Counted from the stretch's first letter, positions 1-6,203 are shown. The stretch: 6,257 nucleotides of DNA from an uncultured Eggerthellaceae bacterium (GCA_948829205.1 CAQLOA010000089.1:1-6257); one strand, 5' to 3'. Notes: a model not told the origin generated them from the letters alone. A program made the numbers and translations.

Positions 1-360
1 CCCGTGTTCGAGTACGACGACTCCTACCACGGCGTTCCCGCCGTCATCGACAAGGACCGCACCAGCGCCAAGCTGGCCGCCGACTTCAAGGCGGACATGC
101 TGGTCATCTTGACTGCCGTCGAGAAGGTGGCGATCAACTTCGGCAAGCCCGACCAGCAGAACATCAACCACATGACCGTGTCCGAGGCACGGGCGTTCAT
201 CGAGCAGGGCCAGTTCGCGCCGGGCTCGATGCTTCCGAAGGTCCTCGCATGCATCGAGTACCTGAACCAGTACCCGAACGGCAAGGCCCTGATCACGTCG
301 CTCGAGAAGGCGGCCGAGGGGCTGCGGGGCGAGACGGGCACGGTGATCACTTGGGCGTAG
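1..360 (+). CDS. arcC: Carbamate kinase, C-terminal part (5' end outside window)
   Basis: Carbamate kinase moves phosphate from carbamoyl phosphate to ADP, giving ATP, CO2 and ammonia. It is the last step of the cytoplasmic arginine deiminase pathway. The window holds the last 119 codons, roughly the final 40% of a family that is usually about 310 residues. Recognisable family blocks are GVPAVIDKD near the start, LVILTAVEKVAINFGKP in the middle and FAPGSMLPKV further on; these belong to the amino-acid-kinase fold and nucleotide-binding half. The frame is open from base 1 with no start of its own; the GTG at 4 lies inside the conserved domain and is not a real start. The stop is TAG at 358-360. 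A same-strand transporter follows after 140 bp, as in arginine deiminase loci. The assignment is based on recognised family motifs. Confidence 0.93.
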   Translation, partial: PVFEYDDSYHGVPAVIDKDRTSAKLAADFKADMLVILTAVEKVAINFGKPDQQNINHMTVSEARAFIEQGQFAPGSMLPKVLACIEYLNQYPNGKALITSLEKAAEGLRGETGTVITWA

Positions 361-424
361 CCCCAAAGGCGCCATTGGGCCTATGCGCAATGGCGCCGAC
401 CACAGCATCGCGGGCGTAGGCCCG
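351..424 (+). other. Hairpin-rich leader between arcC and the transporter gene
   Basis: Three inverted repeats follow one another. The first is TTGGG at 351-355 with CCCAA at 362-366, its loop containing the arcC stop codon. The second is a perfect 10-bp stem, GGCGCCATTG at 368-377 with CAATGGCGCC at 388-397 and a 10-nt loop. The third is CGGGC at 411-415 with GCCCG at 420-424 around a GTAG loop. None is followed by a T-run, so a classical intrinsic terminator is not supported. An mRNA processing or stability element, or an attenuator that sets transporter level relative to the arc enzymes, would fit. The structures are read directly; any function is inference. Confidence 0.45.
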
Positions 425-500
425 AACAAGCACCAACCAGGGGACAGAGGAACCACGAGGGGGAAGGCAGGGAAGACACGCGAATAGGCAGGTGGTAGGA

Positions 501-2045
501 ATGGGAAAGAAGAAAGGCAAGAAGGAGAAGCGCGAGGCGCTGTCGGCGTTCTCGATACTCCTGATCATCCTGGTGGCGTTGGCCGTCATCACCATGATAA
601 TGGCCGCATGCGGGGTGATAGGCGTCGAGGGCGCGACCATCGCCGATATCACGACCGCTCCCATCCTGGGCTTCGCCGACGCCCTTCCCGTCTGCCTGTT
701 CGTGCTGGTGCTGGGCGGCTTCCTGGGCGTGGTCGCCGAGACCGGCGCGCTCGACGCCGGCATCGGGGCGCTCATGAAGAGGCTGCGCGGCAAGGAGGCG
801 TGGCTTTTCCCCATCCTCATGGTCATCTTCTCAATAGGTGGCACGACCTACGGCATGTGGGAGGAAACCGTGCCGTTCTGCCTGCTGGTGGCGGCCGCCA
901 GGGTGGCGGCCGGCTACGACAGCCTGACCGGCGTGGCCGTGGTGCTGGTCGGCGCAGGCTGCGGCGTCATCGGCTCGACGGTGAACCCCTTCGCCGTCGG
1001 AACCGCGATCGACGCCATCTCGTCGTCGGGCATCGAGGTGAACCAGGGCATGGTCATAGGCCTGGGAGCCGTCATCTGGCTGGTCAGCCTGACGATAGGC
1101 ATCCTCTACGTCAGGAACTACGCGAGGAAGGTGCGCTTCGACCCCGAGAAGTCGTACATGACCGACACCGAGTGGGGCCTCATGGAAAGCGACTTCGGGG
1201 CGCATCCGCGCCACGGCATGAAGCCCAATGGCACGATGATGTCCACGGAAGAAGCCGCAGCAAGGGGCGTCGCCGTCGGCCCCGGCGGCGCGGCAACTCA
1301 CGTCCCCGGCGAAATGTACGAACACGGCGAGGCGCTCACGAACAAGCAGAAGTGGACACTCGTGGTGTTCGGCTTCACGTTCGTGGTCATGATCTTGGGC
1401 TTCATCCCCTGGGGCGAGTTCGGGATCGACATCTTCGGGTGGTCGGCGTTCCTGACCGGCCTGCCGCTGGGCGAGTGGTACTTCAACGAGGCGTCCACGT
1501 GGTTCTTGCTGATGACCATCATCATCGGATTCGTGGCGTGGCTCGGCGAGGCCAAGTTCGTCAAGGCGTTCCTAAACGGCGCCGCAGACATGATCTCGGT
1601 CGTGCTGATCATCGCGGTCGCGCGCTCCGTGACCGTGCTCATGGGCGAGACCGGGCTCGACGTCTGGCTCCTCGAGCAGGCGGCGGGCGCCCTGCAGGGC
1701 GTTGCGGCCTTCGTGTTCGCGCCGCTGGGCATGGTCATATTCATGGGCCTGTCGGTGCTCATCCCGTCCTCCTCGGGCCTCGCGACCGTGTCCATGCCCA
1801 TCATGGCCCCGCTGGCCGACCAGCTCGGGTTCTCGGTGGAGACCACCATCATGCTGTTCGTGGCCGCGTCAGGCGTCATAAACCTGATAACGCCCACCTC
1901 GGGCGCCCTGGTAGGCGGCCTGGCCCTGGCGAAGCTGCAGTACAGCACCTGGATCAAGTTCTTCCTGAAGCTGTTCGTGATACTCGCGGTGGTGAACATG
2001 GTCATCCTCACGGTGGCGATGATGGCCCTTCCGGGAGCCGCCTAG
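501..2045 (+). CDS. YfcC/DcuC-family membrane transporter, candidate arginine/ornithine carrier
   Basis: A 514-residue polytopic inner-membrane protein of the YfcC family (DcuC-like, related to C4-dicarboxylate anaerobic carriers). A basic N-terminus (MGKKKGKKEKRE) precedes about a dozen hydrophobic segments in two halves, split by a hydrophilic loop at about residues 205-284. Paired re-entrant-type motifs support the ion transporter fold: GGTTYGMWEE at 113-122 and GSTVNPFAVG around 162 in the first half, IPSSSG at 421-426 and NLITPTSG at 461-468 in the second. ATG 501 is preferred because AGGTGG at 490-495 sits at a good distance; the in-frame GTG at 492 would overlap that site. The arcC neighbour suggests arginine, ornithine or a related amino acid as substrate, since YfcC-type proteins serve as ArcD in some streptococcal arc operons. 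C4-dicarboxylate or peptide transport remains possible. Confidence 0.85.
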   Translation: MGKKKGKKEKREALSAFSILLIILVALAVITMIMAACGVIGVEGATIADITTAPILGFADALPVCLFVLVLGGFLGVVAETGALDAGIGALMKRLRGKEAWLFPILMVIFSIGGTTYGMWEETVPFCLLVAAARVAAGYDSLTGVAVVLVGAGCGVIGSTVNPFAVGTAIDAISSSGIEVNQGMVIGLGAVIWLVSLTIGILYVRNYARKVRFDPEKSYMTDTEWGLMESDFGAHPRHGMKPNGTMMSTEEAAARGVAVGPGGAATHVPGEMYEHGEALTNKQKWTLVVFGFTFVVMILGFIPWGEFGIDIFGWSAFLTGLPLGEWYFNEASTWFLLMTIIIGFVAWLGEAKFVKAFLNGAADMISVVLIIAVARSVTVLMGETGLDVWLLEQAAGALQGVAAFVFAPLGMVIFMGLSVLIPSSSGLATVSMPIMAPLADQLGFSVETTIMLFVAASGVINLITPTSGALVGGLALAKLQYSTWIKFFLKLFVILAVVNMVILTVAMMALPGAA

Positions 2046-2087
2046 CCGTCGTCTGGCCGCCGCGTCCGCAACATCGACCAACCCTTG

Positions 2088-2116
2088 CGCCGGGCTTTCG
2101 TGGAGAAGGCCCGGCG
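2088..2116 (+). terminator. Possible terminator hairpin after the transporter gene
   Basis: A strong inverted repeat lies 43 bp after the transporter stop. Arms 2088-2099 (CGCCGGGCTTTC) and 2105-2116 (GAGAAGGCCCGGCG) pair over 12 positions with one G-U and a 5-nt loop. It lies where transcription from the arc/transporter unit should end, but the following bases (TCCTGCATTTCG) contain no uninterrupted T-run. Efficient intrinsic termination is therefore uncertain. Confidence 0.4.
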
Positions 2117-2138
2117 TCCTGCATTTCGCGCAGGACGC
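2114..2138. promoter_or_regulatory. Palindrome just upstream of the argS -10-like element
   Basis: Perfect 9-bp arms GCGTCCTGC (2114-2122) and GCAGGACGC (2130-2138) flank a 7-bp centre. The repeat shares bases 2114-2116 with the preceding hairpin, so the two full stems exclude each other. It ends one base before the TG of the extended -10-like element and covers the region where a -35 would lie. As DNA it could be an operator for a regulator of argS; as RNA it could be part of a terminator. The palindrome is seen directly; its role is inference. Confidence 0.35.
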
Positions 2139-2139
2139 A

Positions 2140-2148
2140 TGATAGAAT
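2140..2148 (+). promoter_or_regulatory. Candidate extended -10 promoter element for argS
   Basis: TGATAGAAT fits an extended -10 (TGN followed by a hexamer matching TATAAT at five of six positions). It lies about 32 bp before the argS start codon. No good TTGACA-like -35 is visible 16-18 bp upstream, which is tolerable for extended -10 promoters. It is one of the few AT-richer spots in this stretch. The call rests on motif resemblance only. Confidence 0.35.
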
Positions 2149-2179
2149 TCAGCTTTGTTTCCACCGAGAAAGGCGTCGA

Positions 2180-3907
2180 ATGGATATCCGCGAGTCCCTT
2201 GAAAAGCTTGTCGAAGAGGCCCTGAATGCGGCCATCGAGGACGGGTCGCTGCCCCTCGAGCAGGCGCCTGCGCCTGCGCTCGAGCGCCCGCGCGACGAGG
2301 CCAACGGCGACTGGGCGTCCACGGTGGCCATGCGCTGCGCCAAGCCGGCCAAGATGCCTCCGCGCGAGGTGGCCCAGGCCATCGTCGACCACATCCCCGC
2401 CAACGCCATGATTGCCGAGGTCGACATTGCGGGCCCCGGGTTCGTCAACTTCCGCCTGGCCGACGCGGTGCTGCAGGGCGTCGTGCGCCAGGTGCGCGAG
2501 CAGGGCTTCGACTACGGCAAGGGCCAGGTCGCCCAAGGCGAGCGCTACGTCAACCTGGAATACGTGTCGGCCAACCCCACCGGCCCCTTGCACGTGGGCC
2601 ACGGCCGCTGGGCCACGCTTGGCGACGCCATGGCGCGCGTCATGCGCCACGCGGGCTACGACGTCTACGAGGAGTTCTACTGCAACGACCACGGCAACCA
2701 GATGAACGTCTTCGGCAACTCCGTGGCCGTGCGCTACATGCAGCTTCTGGGCCATGACGTCGAAATGCCCGAGCAGTGCTACGGCGGCGCCTACGTGACC
2801 GACATCGCGCAGCAGATAATCGACCGCGAAGGCCGCAAGTACGAGGAAATGGGCGAACGCGAGCGCATGGAGGCGTTCCGCGAGATCGCCTACCTGCAGA
2901 TGCTCGAGGAACAGAAGGCGCTGCTGGCCAGGTACCGCACAACGTTCGACAGGTGGTTCTCCGAGCGAACCCTCTACGAGGTGGCCGACGGAGACTCCAG
3001 TGCCGTGGACAAGGCGCTGGCCGCCATGCGCGACAAGGGCTACGTCTACGAGAAGGACGGCGCCACGTGGTTCCGGTCCACCGCCTTCGGCGACGAGAAG
3101 GACCGCGTGCTCATCAAGGAGAACGGCGAGTTCACCTACTTCACCAGCGACGTGGCCTACCACTACGACAAGATAATGCGCGGGTTCGACCACCTGATCG
3201 ACCTTTGGGGCGCCGACCATCACGGATACATCAAGCGCTGCGAGGCGATGCTTGAGGCCTGGGGCTACCCCGGCAAGCTGGAAGTGGTGCTGGGCCAGCT
3301 GGTGAACCTGCTCCGCAACGGCGAGCCCGTGCGCATGAGCAAGCGCACCGGCGAGATGGTCACGTTCGAGGAGCTCATCGACGAGGTGGGCGTCGACGCC
3401 ACCCGCTTCATCATGCTGTCCCGCTCGTCCGACCAGCCCATCGACTTCGACATCGAGGAGGCCAAGAAGAGCGACAGCTCGAACCCCGTCTACTACGTGC
3501 AGTACGCGCATGCGCGCATCTGCTCGATCCTGCGCAAGGCCGCGCCCGACGACGTCGCGGCGGCAGCCGAGGCAGGGGAGTGCACCATGGAGGACGTGGC
3601 CCGTGCGGCCATCCCCGCCGACGTGGACCTGTCGCCGCTCACGGACGAGAACGAGCTTGCGCTGATCCGCAAGATCGCAGACTTCGGCGAGCTGGTGGCG
3701 CTGGCCGCCCGCGACCGCGCACCGTTCCGCCTTACGCACTATTCGCAGGAGCTGGCCAGCCTGTTCCACGCGTTCTACACCAACTGCCGCGTCATCACCG
3801 ACGATGCCGAGGTGCAGGCCGCGCGCCTGGCGCTCTGCGACGCCACGCGCATCTCCATCGCGCTGGCGCTATCCCTCATGGGGGTTTCCGCCCCCGACAG
3901 GATGTAG
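2180..3907 (+). CDS. argS: Arginyl-tRNA synthetase (ArgRS), class I
   Basis: This 575-residue cytoplasmic enzyme charges tRNA-Arg with arginine using ATP; the family is normally about 550-600 residues, so the gene looks complete. The N-terminal additional domain occupies roughly residues 1-95. The Rossmann catalytic core starts near 125 with NPTGPLHVGH, whose HVGH (138-141) is the class I HIGH signature. RMSKR at 385-389 is the KMSKS-type loop, with Arg in the first position. The C-terminal helical DALR anticodon-binding domain begins around NPVYYVQYAHARI and ends in the typical MGVSAPDRM tail. The start is ATG 2180, with GAGAAAGG at 2166-2173 as ribosome binding site. The same frame is open far upstream through the transporter gene, but that stretch is an Arg-rich shadow. 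Expression probably uses the element at 2140-2148. Confidence 0.97.
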   Translation: MDIRESLEKLVEEALNAAIEDGSLPLEQAPAPALERPRDEANGDWASTVAMRCAKPAKMPPREVAQAIVDHIPANAMIAEVDIAGPGFVNFRLADAVLQGVVRQVREQGFDYGKGQVAQGERYVNLEYVSANPTGPLHVGHGRWATLGDAMARVMRHAGYDVYEEFYCNDHGNQMNVFGNSVAVRYMQLLGHDVEMPEQCYGGAYVTDIAQQIIDREGRKYEEMGERERMEAFREIAYLQMLEEQKALLARYRTTFDRWFSERTLYEVADGDSSAVDKALAAMRDKGYVYEKDGATWFRSTAFGDEKDRVLIKENGEFTYFTSDVAYHYDKIMRGFDHLIDLWGADHHGYIKRCEAMLEAWGYPGKLEVVLGQLVNLLRNGEPVRMSKRTGEMVTFEELIDEVGVDATRFIMLSRSSDQPIDFDIEEAKKSDSSNPVYYVQYAHARICSILRKAAPDDVAAAAEAGECTMEDVARAAIPADVDLSPLTDENELALIRKIADFGELVALAARDRAPFRLTHYSQELASLFHAFYTNCRVITDDAEVQAARLALCDATRISIALALSLMGVSAPDRM

Positions 3908-3924
3908 GACGGAACGAAGAAGAG

Positions 3925-3999
3925 TGGTGGGCCCGGCCGGATTCGAACCGACAGCCAAGCGATTATGAGTCGCCTGCTCCACCGTTGAGCTACAGGCCC
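3925..3999 (-). tRNA. tRNA with CAU anticodon, probably tRNA-Ile2 (lysidine-modified)
   Basis: A complete 75-nt cloverleaf including encoded CCA, read on the minus strand. The acceptor stem GGGCCTG pairs with CGGGCCC (one T-G wobble) and the discriminator is A. The D-stem is GCTC/GAGC, the anticodon stem GGCGA/TCGCT with loop CTCATAA, and the T-arm GTCGG-TTCGAAT-CCGGC. The anticodon CAT is encoded by 3965-3967. CAU can mean initiator Met, elongator Met or Ile2. G1-C72 and the absence of the GGG/CCC anticodon stem argue against initiator. The anticodon arm and flanking GAGCA...TGG resemble E. coli tRNA-Ile2 from memory, and C4-G69 and C5-G68 are pairs reported as determinants for lysidine synthetase TilS. 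Ile2 is favoured, with elongator Met as the alternative. The gene ends 17 bp from the argS stop, in convergent orientation. Confidence 0.93.
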
Positions 4000-4030
4000 A
4001 CGGAAAAACGCTCGAACGAGCACGGCTTAT

Positions 4031-4039
4031 TTTATATCA
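4031..4039 (-). promoter_or_regulatory. Candidate extended -10 element for the CAU tRNA
   Basis: Read on the minus strand, this AT-rich patch gives TGATATAAA, an extended -10 form about 32 bp before the tRNA 5' end. No convincing -35 is seen 17 bp further upstream (TTCTTC). The patch at 4028-4043 stands out sharply from its GC-rich surroundings, which supports promoter use. Confidence 0.35.
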
Positions 4040-4040
4040 T
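4035..4040 (+). promoter_or_regulatory. Candidate -10 element for the patatin-CapA operon
   Basis: TATCAT matches the TATAAT consensus at five of six positions and lies about 55 bp before the patatin start codon. The corresponding -35 position (TCGAAC, 17-bp spacing) is poor. It overlaps the minus-strand tRNA element, so the two transcription units may share one divergent promoter region. This is a weak motif-only call. Confidence 0.25.
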
Positions 4041-4094
4041 TTTCACCGCAAGGGAAGAACCACCGTTCGTCACCGTGCGAAGAATGGAGATGCA

Positions 4095-4952
4095 ATGGAG
4101 CCGGAGACCTGCAGGAGCGGAGTCATAGACGTGGGCGGCGGTATGCGCGGCATCTACGCCACGGGCGTGTTCGACAGGTGCCTGGACGACGGCGTGTCCT
4201 TCGACGTCGCCATCGGCATATCCGCGGGCAGCGCCAACATCTGCTCGTACCTGGCGCGCCAGCGCGGGCGAAACATCGAGTTCTACGCGAACTACTCGTT
4301 CCGTTCCGAGTACATGGGCCTGCGCAACTTCCTGGAAAGCGGGTCCTACATCGACATGGACTACGTGTACGGCGAGCTGTCCAACGAGGGCGGCGAGTTC
4401 CCGCTGGACTACGACGCGCTTGAGTCCACGCCCACCGACTGGCGGATCGTTGCCTGCGAGGCCGACACCGGCGAGACCGTGTACTTCGACAGGTCGAACA
4501 TGGCGCGCAACCACTACGGGATACTGGGGGCGTCGTCGTCCATCCCGTTCGTTTGCAAGCCCTACGAGATTGACGGCAAGGCGTACTTCGACGGCGCTCT
4601 GGGCGACACGGTGCCTTTGGAGAAGGCCTTCGAGATGGGATGCACCAAGGTGGTGCTCATCCTCACGAAGCCTGCGGACGTCGTGCGCACCGCAGGCAAG
4701 GACCTGCTTTTCGCCAGGCTCATACGCCACAGGTACCCCAAGGCCGCCAGGCGCCTGGAAGGCCGGGCCGACAGGTACAACTTCGGGGTGGAACTGGCCC
4801 GCGAGCTGGAGAAGGACGGCCTGGCGCTGCTCGTGGCCCCCGACGACACCTGCGGGGTCGACACGCTCGTGCGCGACAAGGACGCCCTCATGCGCCTGTA
4901 CCGCAAAGGATACGACGACGGCGCTGCCATAAGGCCGTTCCTGGAAGGCTAA
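4095..4952 (+). CDS. Patatin-like phospholipase (YjjU-like)
   Basis: A 285-residue predicted serine lipid acyl hydrolase. The patatin core shows the glycine-rich oxyanion-hole motif GGGMRG at 14-19 and the nucleophile elbow GISAG at 41-45 (catalytic Ser43). The dyad Asp166 lies in the FDGA motif, in place of the usual DGG/DGA. The segment from about 200 to 285 (PKAARRLEGRADRYN...) resembles the extra C-terminal domain of YjjU-type bacterial patatins. There is no signal peptide or membrane segment, so it is probably cytosolic and acts on membrane lipids from inside. Start ATG 4095 has GGAG at 4086-4089; the nearby ATGs at 4084 and 4090 are out of frame. The CapA-family gene follows after 16 bp, so the two are very likely co-transcribed. 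The native substrate is not known from sequence. Confidence 0.92.
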   Translation: MEPETCRSGVIDVGGGMRGIYATGVFDRCLDDGVSFDVAIGISAGSANICSYLARQRGRNIEFYANYSFRSEYMGLRNFLESGSYIDMDYVYGELSNEGGEFPLDYDALESTPTDWRIVACEADTGETVYFDRSNMARNHYGILGASSSIPFVCKPYEIDGKAYFDGALGDTVPLEKAFEMGCTKVVLILTKPADVVRTAGKDLLFARLIRHRYPKAARRLEGRADRYNFGVELARELEKDGLALLVAPDDTCGVDTLVRDKDALMRLYRKGYDDGAAIRPFLEG

Positions 4953-4968
4953 GGGGCAGGAGGCGACC

Positions 4969-6123
4969 ATGCGAAACGACGCAGGCAGGCCAGTGTACCG
5001 ACAAGCGGCGGCGAAGCCGTCGCCGCTTCCCAAGGCGGCCTTGGGCGTTGCGGCCATAGCGGTCGCAGCGGCGGTGGCATTGGCGTTGTCGGGCGCATTC
5101 GGCGGCGCGGGCGCCGAGGGCGTGGACAAGCGTGCCGAAGCCTTCGGCGGGACAGGCTTCGACTCGGGCGTCGCAGAACCCGAGGCGGCGCGCACGGTGA
5201 CGCTCTCGTTCGCGGGCGATTGCACCCTTGGCACCGACGAGAACTTCGACCGGACCAGGAACTTCAACGCGACGTACGACTCGGTGGGCGACCCGTCATG
5301 CTTCCTGGCCAACGTTGCGCCGCTGTTCCGCGAAGACGACATAACCGTGGTGAACATGGAGGGTACCCTGACCGATTCGACGTCGCGCCTCAACAAGAAG
5401 TTCGCCTTCAAGGGGCCGGCCGAATACGCGTCCATCCTTCCGGCAGGCGACGTGCAGGTGGCCGCCTTCGCCAACAACCACGACGCGGACTACGGGCCTC
5501 AGAGCCACGACGACACCATAGCCGCCCTGGAGGCGCAAGGCATAACCGTTGCCAGCGAGGACAAGATAGCCTACGCGACCGCCAACGGGGTGAAGGTGGC
5601 CGTGGTGGCGGTCTACGAGCTGGACGACCACCGCGAGAGGGAGCCCGACGTGAAGCAGTACATCGCAGCGGCGCGCGAAGAGGGGGCCGAGCTCGTGGTC
5701 GTGTTCTTCCACTGGGGAAACGAGCGCGAGTACGCGCCCGACGACAACCAGATATACATGGGACACATGGCGGTGGACGCCGGAGCCGACATGGTTGTCG
5801 GGTCGCACCCGCACGTGCTGCAGGGATACGAGAAGTACAACGGACGGTACATCTTCTACTCGATGGGCAACTTCTGTTACGGAGGCCATTCGAATCCGGC
5901 TGACAAGGATAGCGTGGTGGTGCAGAAGACGTTCACGCTGGAAGGCGGCGAGGTGCGCCTTGACGACGACATCAAGGTGGTGCCCTGCTCGATCTCGTCC
6001 TCGCAGTCGCGGAACAACTACCAGCCCACTCCTGCCGAGGGGGCAGAACTCGAGCGGATGCTGGCGAAGTGGGACGAGCTGAACGCGAACGTGCAGGACG
6101 CACTGGCTGCGTACGAAGGCTGA
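4969..6123 (+). CDS. CapA-family metallophosphatase, membrane-anchored
   Basis: A 384-residue protein of the CapA (PGA_cap) family in the calcineurin-like metallophosphatase superfamily. A basic N-terminus is followed by one hydrophobic segment at about 23-43, acting as signal anchor or uncleaved signal peptide. A low-complexity Gly/Ala/Glu linker runs to about 74, placing the catalytic domain outside the membrane. Metal-site motifs appear in the expected order: GDCTLG (Asp84), NMEGT at 129-133, NNH at 169-171, HWG at 248-250 and GSHPHVLQ at 278-285, followed by SMGNFCYGG. CapA proteins are linked to poly-gamma-glutamate capsule assembly, but no capB/capC homologue is visible, so a capsule role is unproven; another cell-envelope phosphoester substrate is possible. 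Start ATG 4969 has an excellent AGGAGG at 4958-4963, 16 bp after the patatin stop. Confidence 0.92.
   Translation: MRNDAGRPVYRQAAAKPSPLPKAALGVAAIAVAAAVALALSGAFGGAGAEGVDKRAEAFGGTGFDSGVAEPEAARTVTLSFAGDCTLGTDENFDRTRNFNATYDSVGDPSCFLANVAPLFREDDITVVNMEGTLTDSTSRLNKKFAFKGPAEYASILPAGDVQVAAFANNHDADYGPQSHDDTIAALEAQGITVASEDKIAYATANGVKVAVVAVYELDDHREREPDVKQYIAAAREEGAELVVVFFHWGNEREYAPDDNQIYMGHMAVDAGADMVVGSHPHVLQGYEKYNGRYIFYSMGNFCYGGHSNPADKDSVVVQKTFTLEGGEVRLDDDIKVVPCSISSSQSRNNYQPTPAEGAELERMLAKWDELNANVQDALAAYEG
5008..5045 (+). other. Two tandem hairpins inside the early CapA coding region
   Basis: GCGGCGA (5008-5014) pairs with TCGCCGC (5020-5026) around a 5-nt loop, and CCCAAGG (5029-5035) pairs with CCTTGGG (5039-5045) around a 3-nt loop. 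Both stems are perfect 7-bp and only two bases apart, within codons 14-26 before and at the start of the membrane anchor. They could slow ribosomes or modulate read-through from the patatin gene, or be chance in Ala/Pro-rich GC-rich coding DNA. Confidence 0.3.
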
Positions 6124-6168
6124 TCGCCTCTAGAAGCTAAAGCCTGGAATGCCGCGCAGCGTCTCGAG

Positions 6169-6194
6169 TTTCGTCGTTCGGCAAAACGACGAAA
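6169..6194. terminator. Inverted repeat between CapA gene and tRNA-His, possible bidirectional terminator
   Basis: A perfect 10-bp repeat, TTTCGTCGTT (6169-6178) and AACGACGAAA (6185-6194), with loop CGGCAA, lies between two convergent transcription units. It sits 45 bp after the CapA stop and 9 bp from the tRNA-His 3' end. Neither strand has a T-run right after the stem: on the minus strand the T-rich stretch (6195-6200) comes before it. Position favours a shared terminator, while the missing U-tract weakens the call. Confidence 0.4.
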
Positions 6195-6203
6195 TAAAAA
6201 TGC

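Noticed and set aside
492..500. GTG at 492 as start of the transporter
   Set aside because: It lies inside the ribosome binding site that best serves ATG 501, and adds only three residues before the basic N-terminus.
608..2179. Long upstream extension of the argS frame through the transporter gene
   Set aside because: The translation is Arg/Gly/His-rich shadow of the transporter frame. ArgS homology begins at the ATG at 2180, which has a good ribosome binding site.
2046..2179. T-box riboswitch upstream of argS
   Set aside because: No conserved T-box sequence or specifier-stem arrangement is visible, and the leader is too short.
2042..3769. A 575-codon open frame on the minus strand opposite argS
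   Set aside because: It mirrors argS codon by codon. The translation is Val/Ala/His/Leu-rich without recognisable domains, as expected from the antisense of high-GC coding sequence.
4003..4021. Minus-strand mini-hairpin GCTC-GTTC-GAGC followed by five T's just before the CAU tRNA
   Set aside because: It looks like a terminator, but the stem has only 4 G-C/A-T pairs and it falls between the putative promoter and the tRNA, where termination would silence the tRNA.
4032..5477. A 481-codon minus-strand open frame across the patatin and CapA genes
   Set aside because: Both plus-strand genes carry complete catalytic motifs and ribosome binding sites. The reverse frame shows no recognisable family and spans a gene boundary.
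4969..6123. CapA as evidence for a poly-gamma-glutamate capsule locus
   Set aside because: No capB, capC or capsule ligase gene is present in the window, and solitary CapA-family proteins are common, so a capsule role is not supported.
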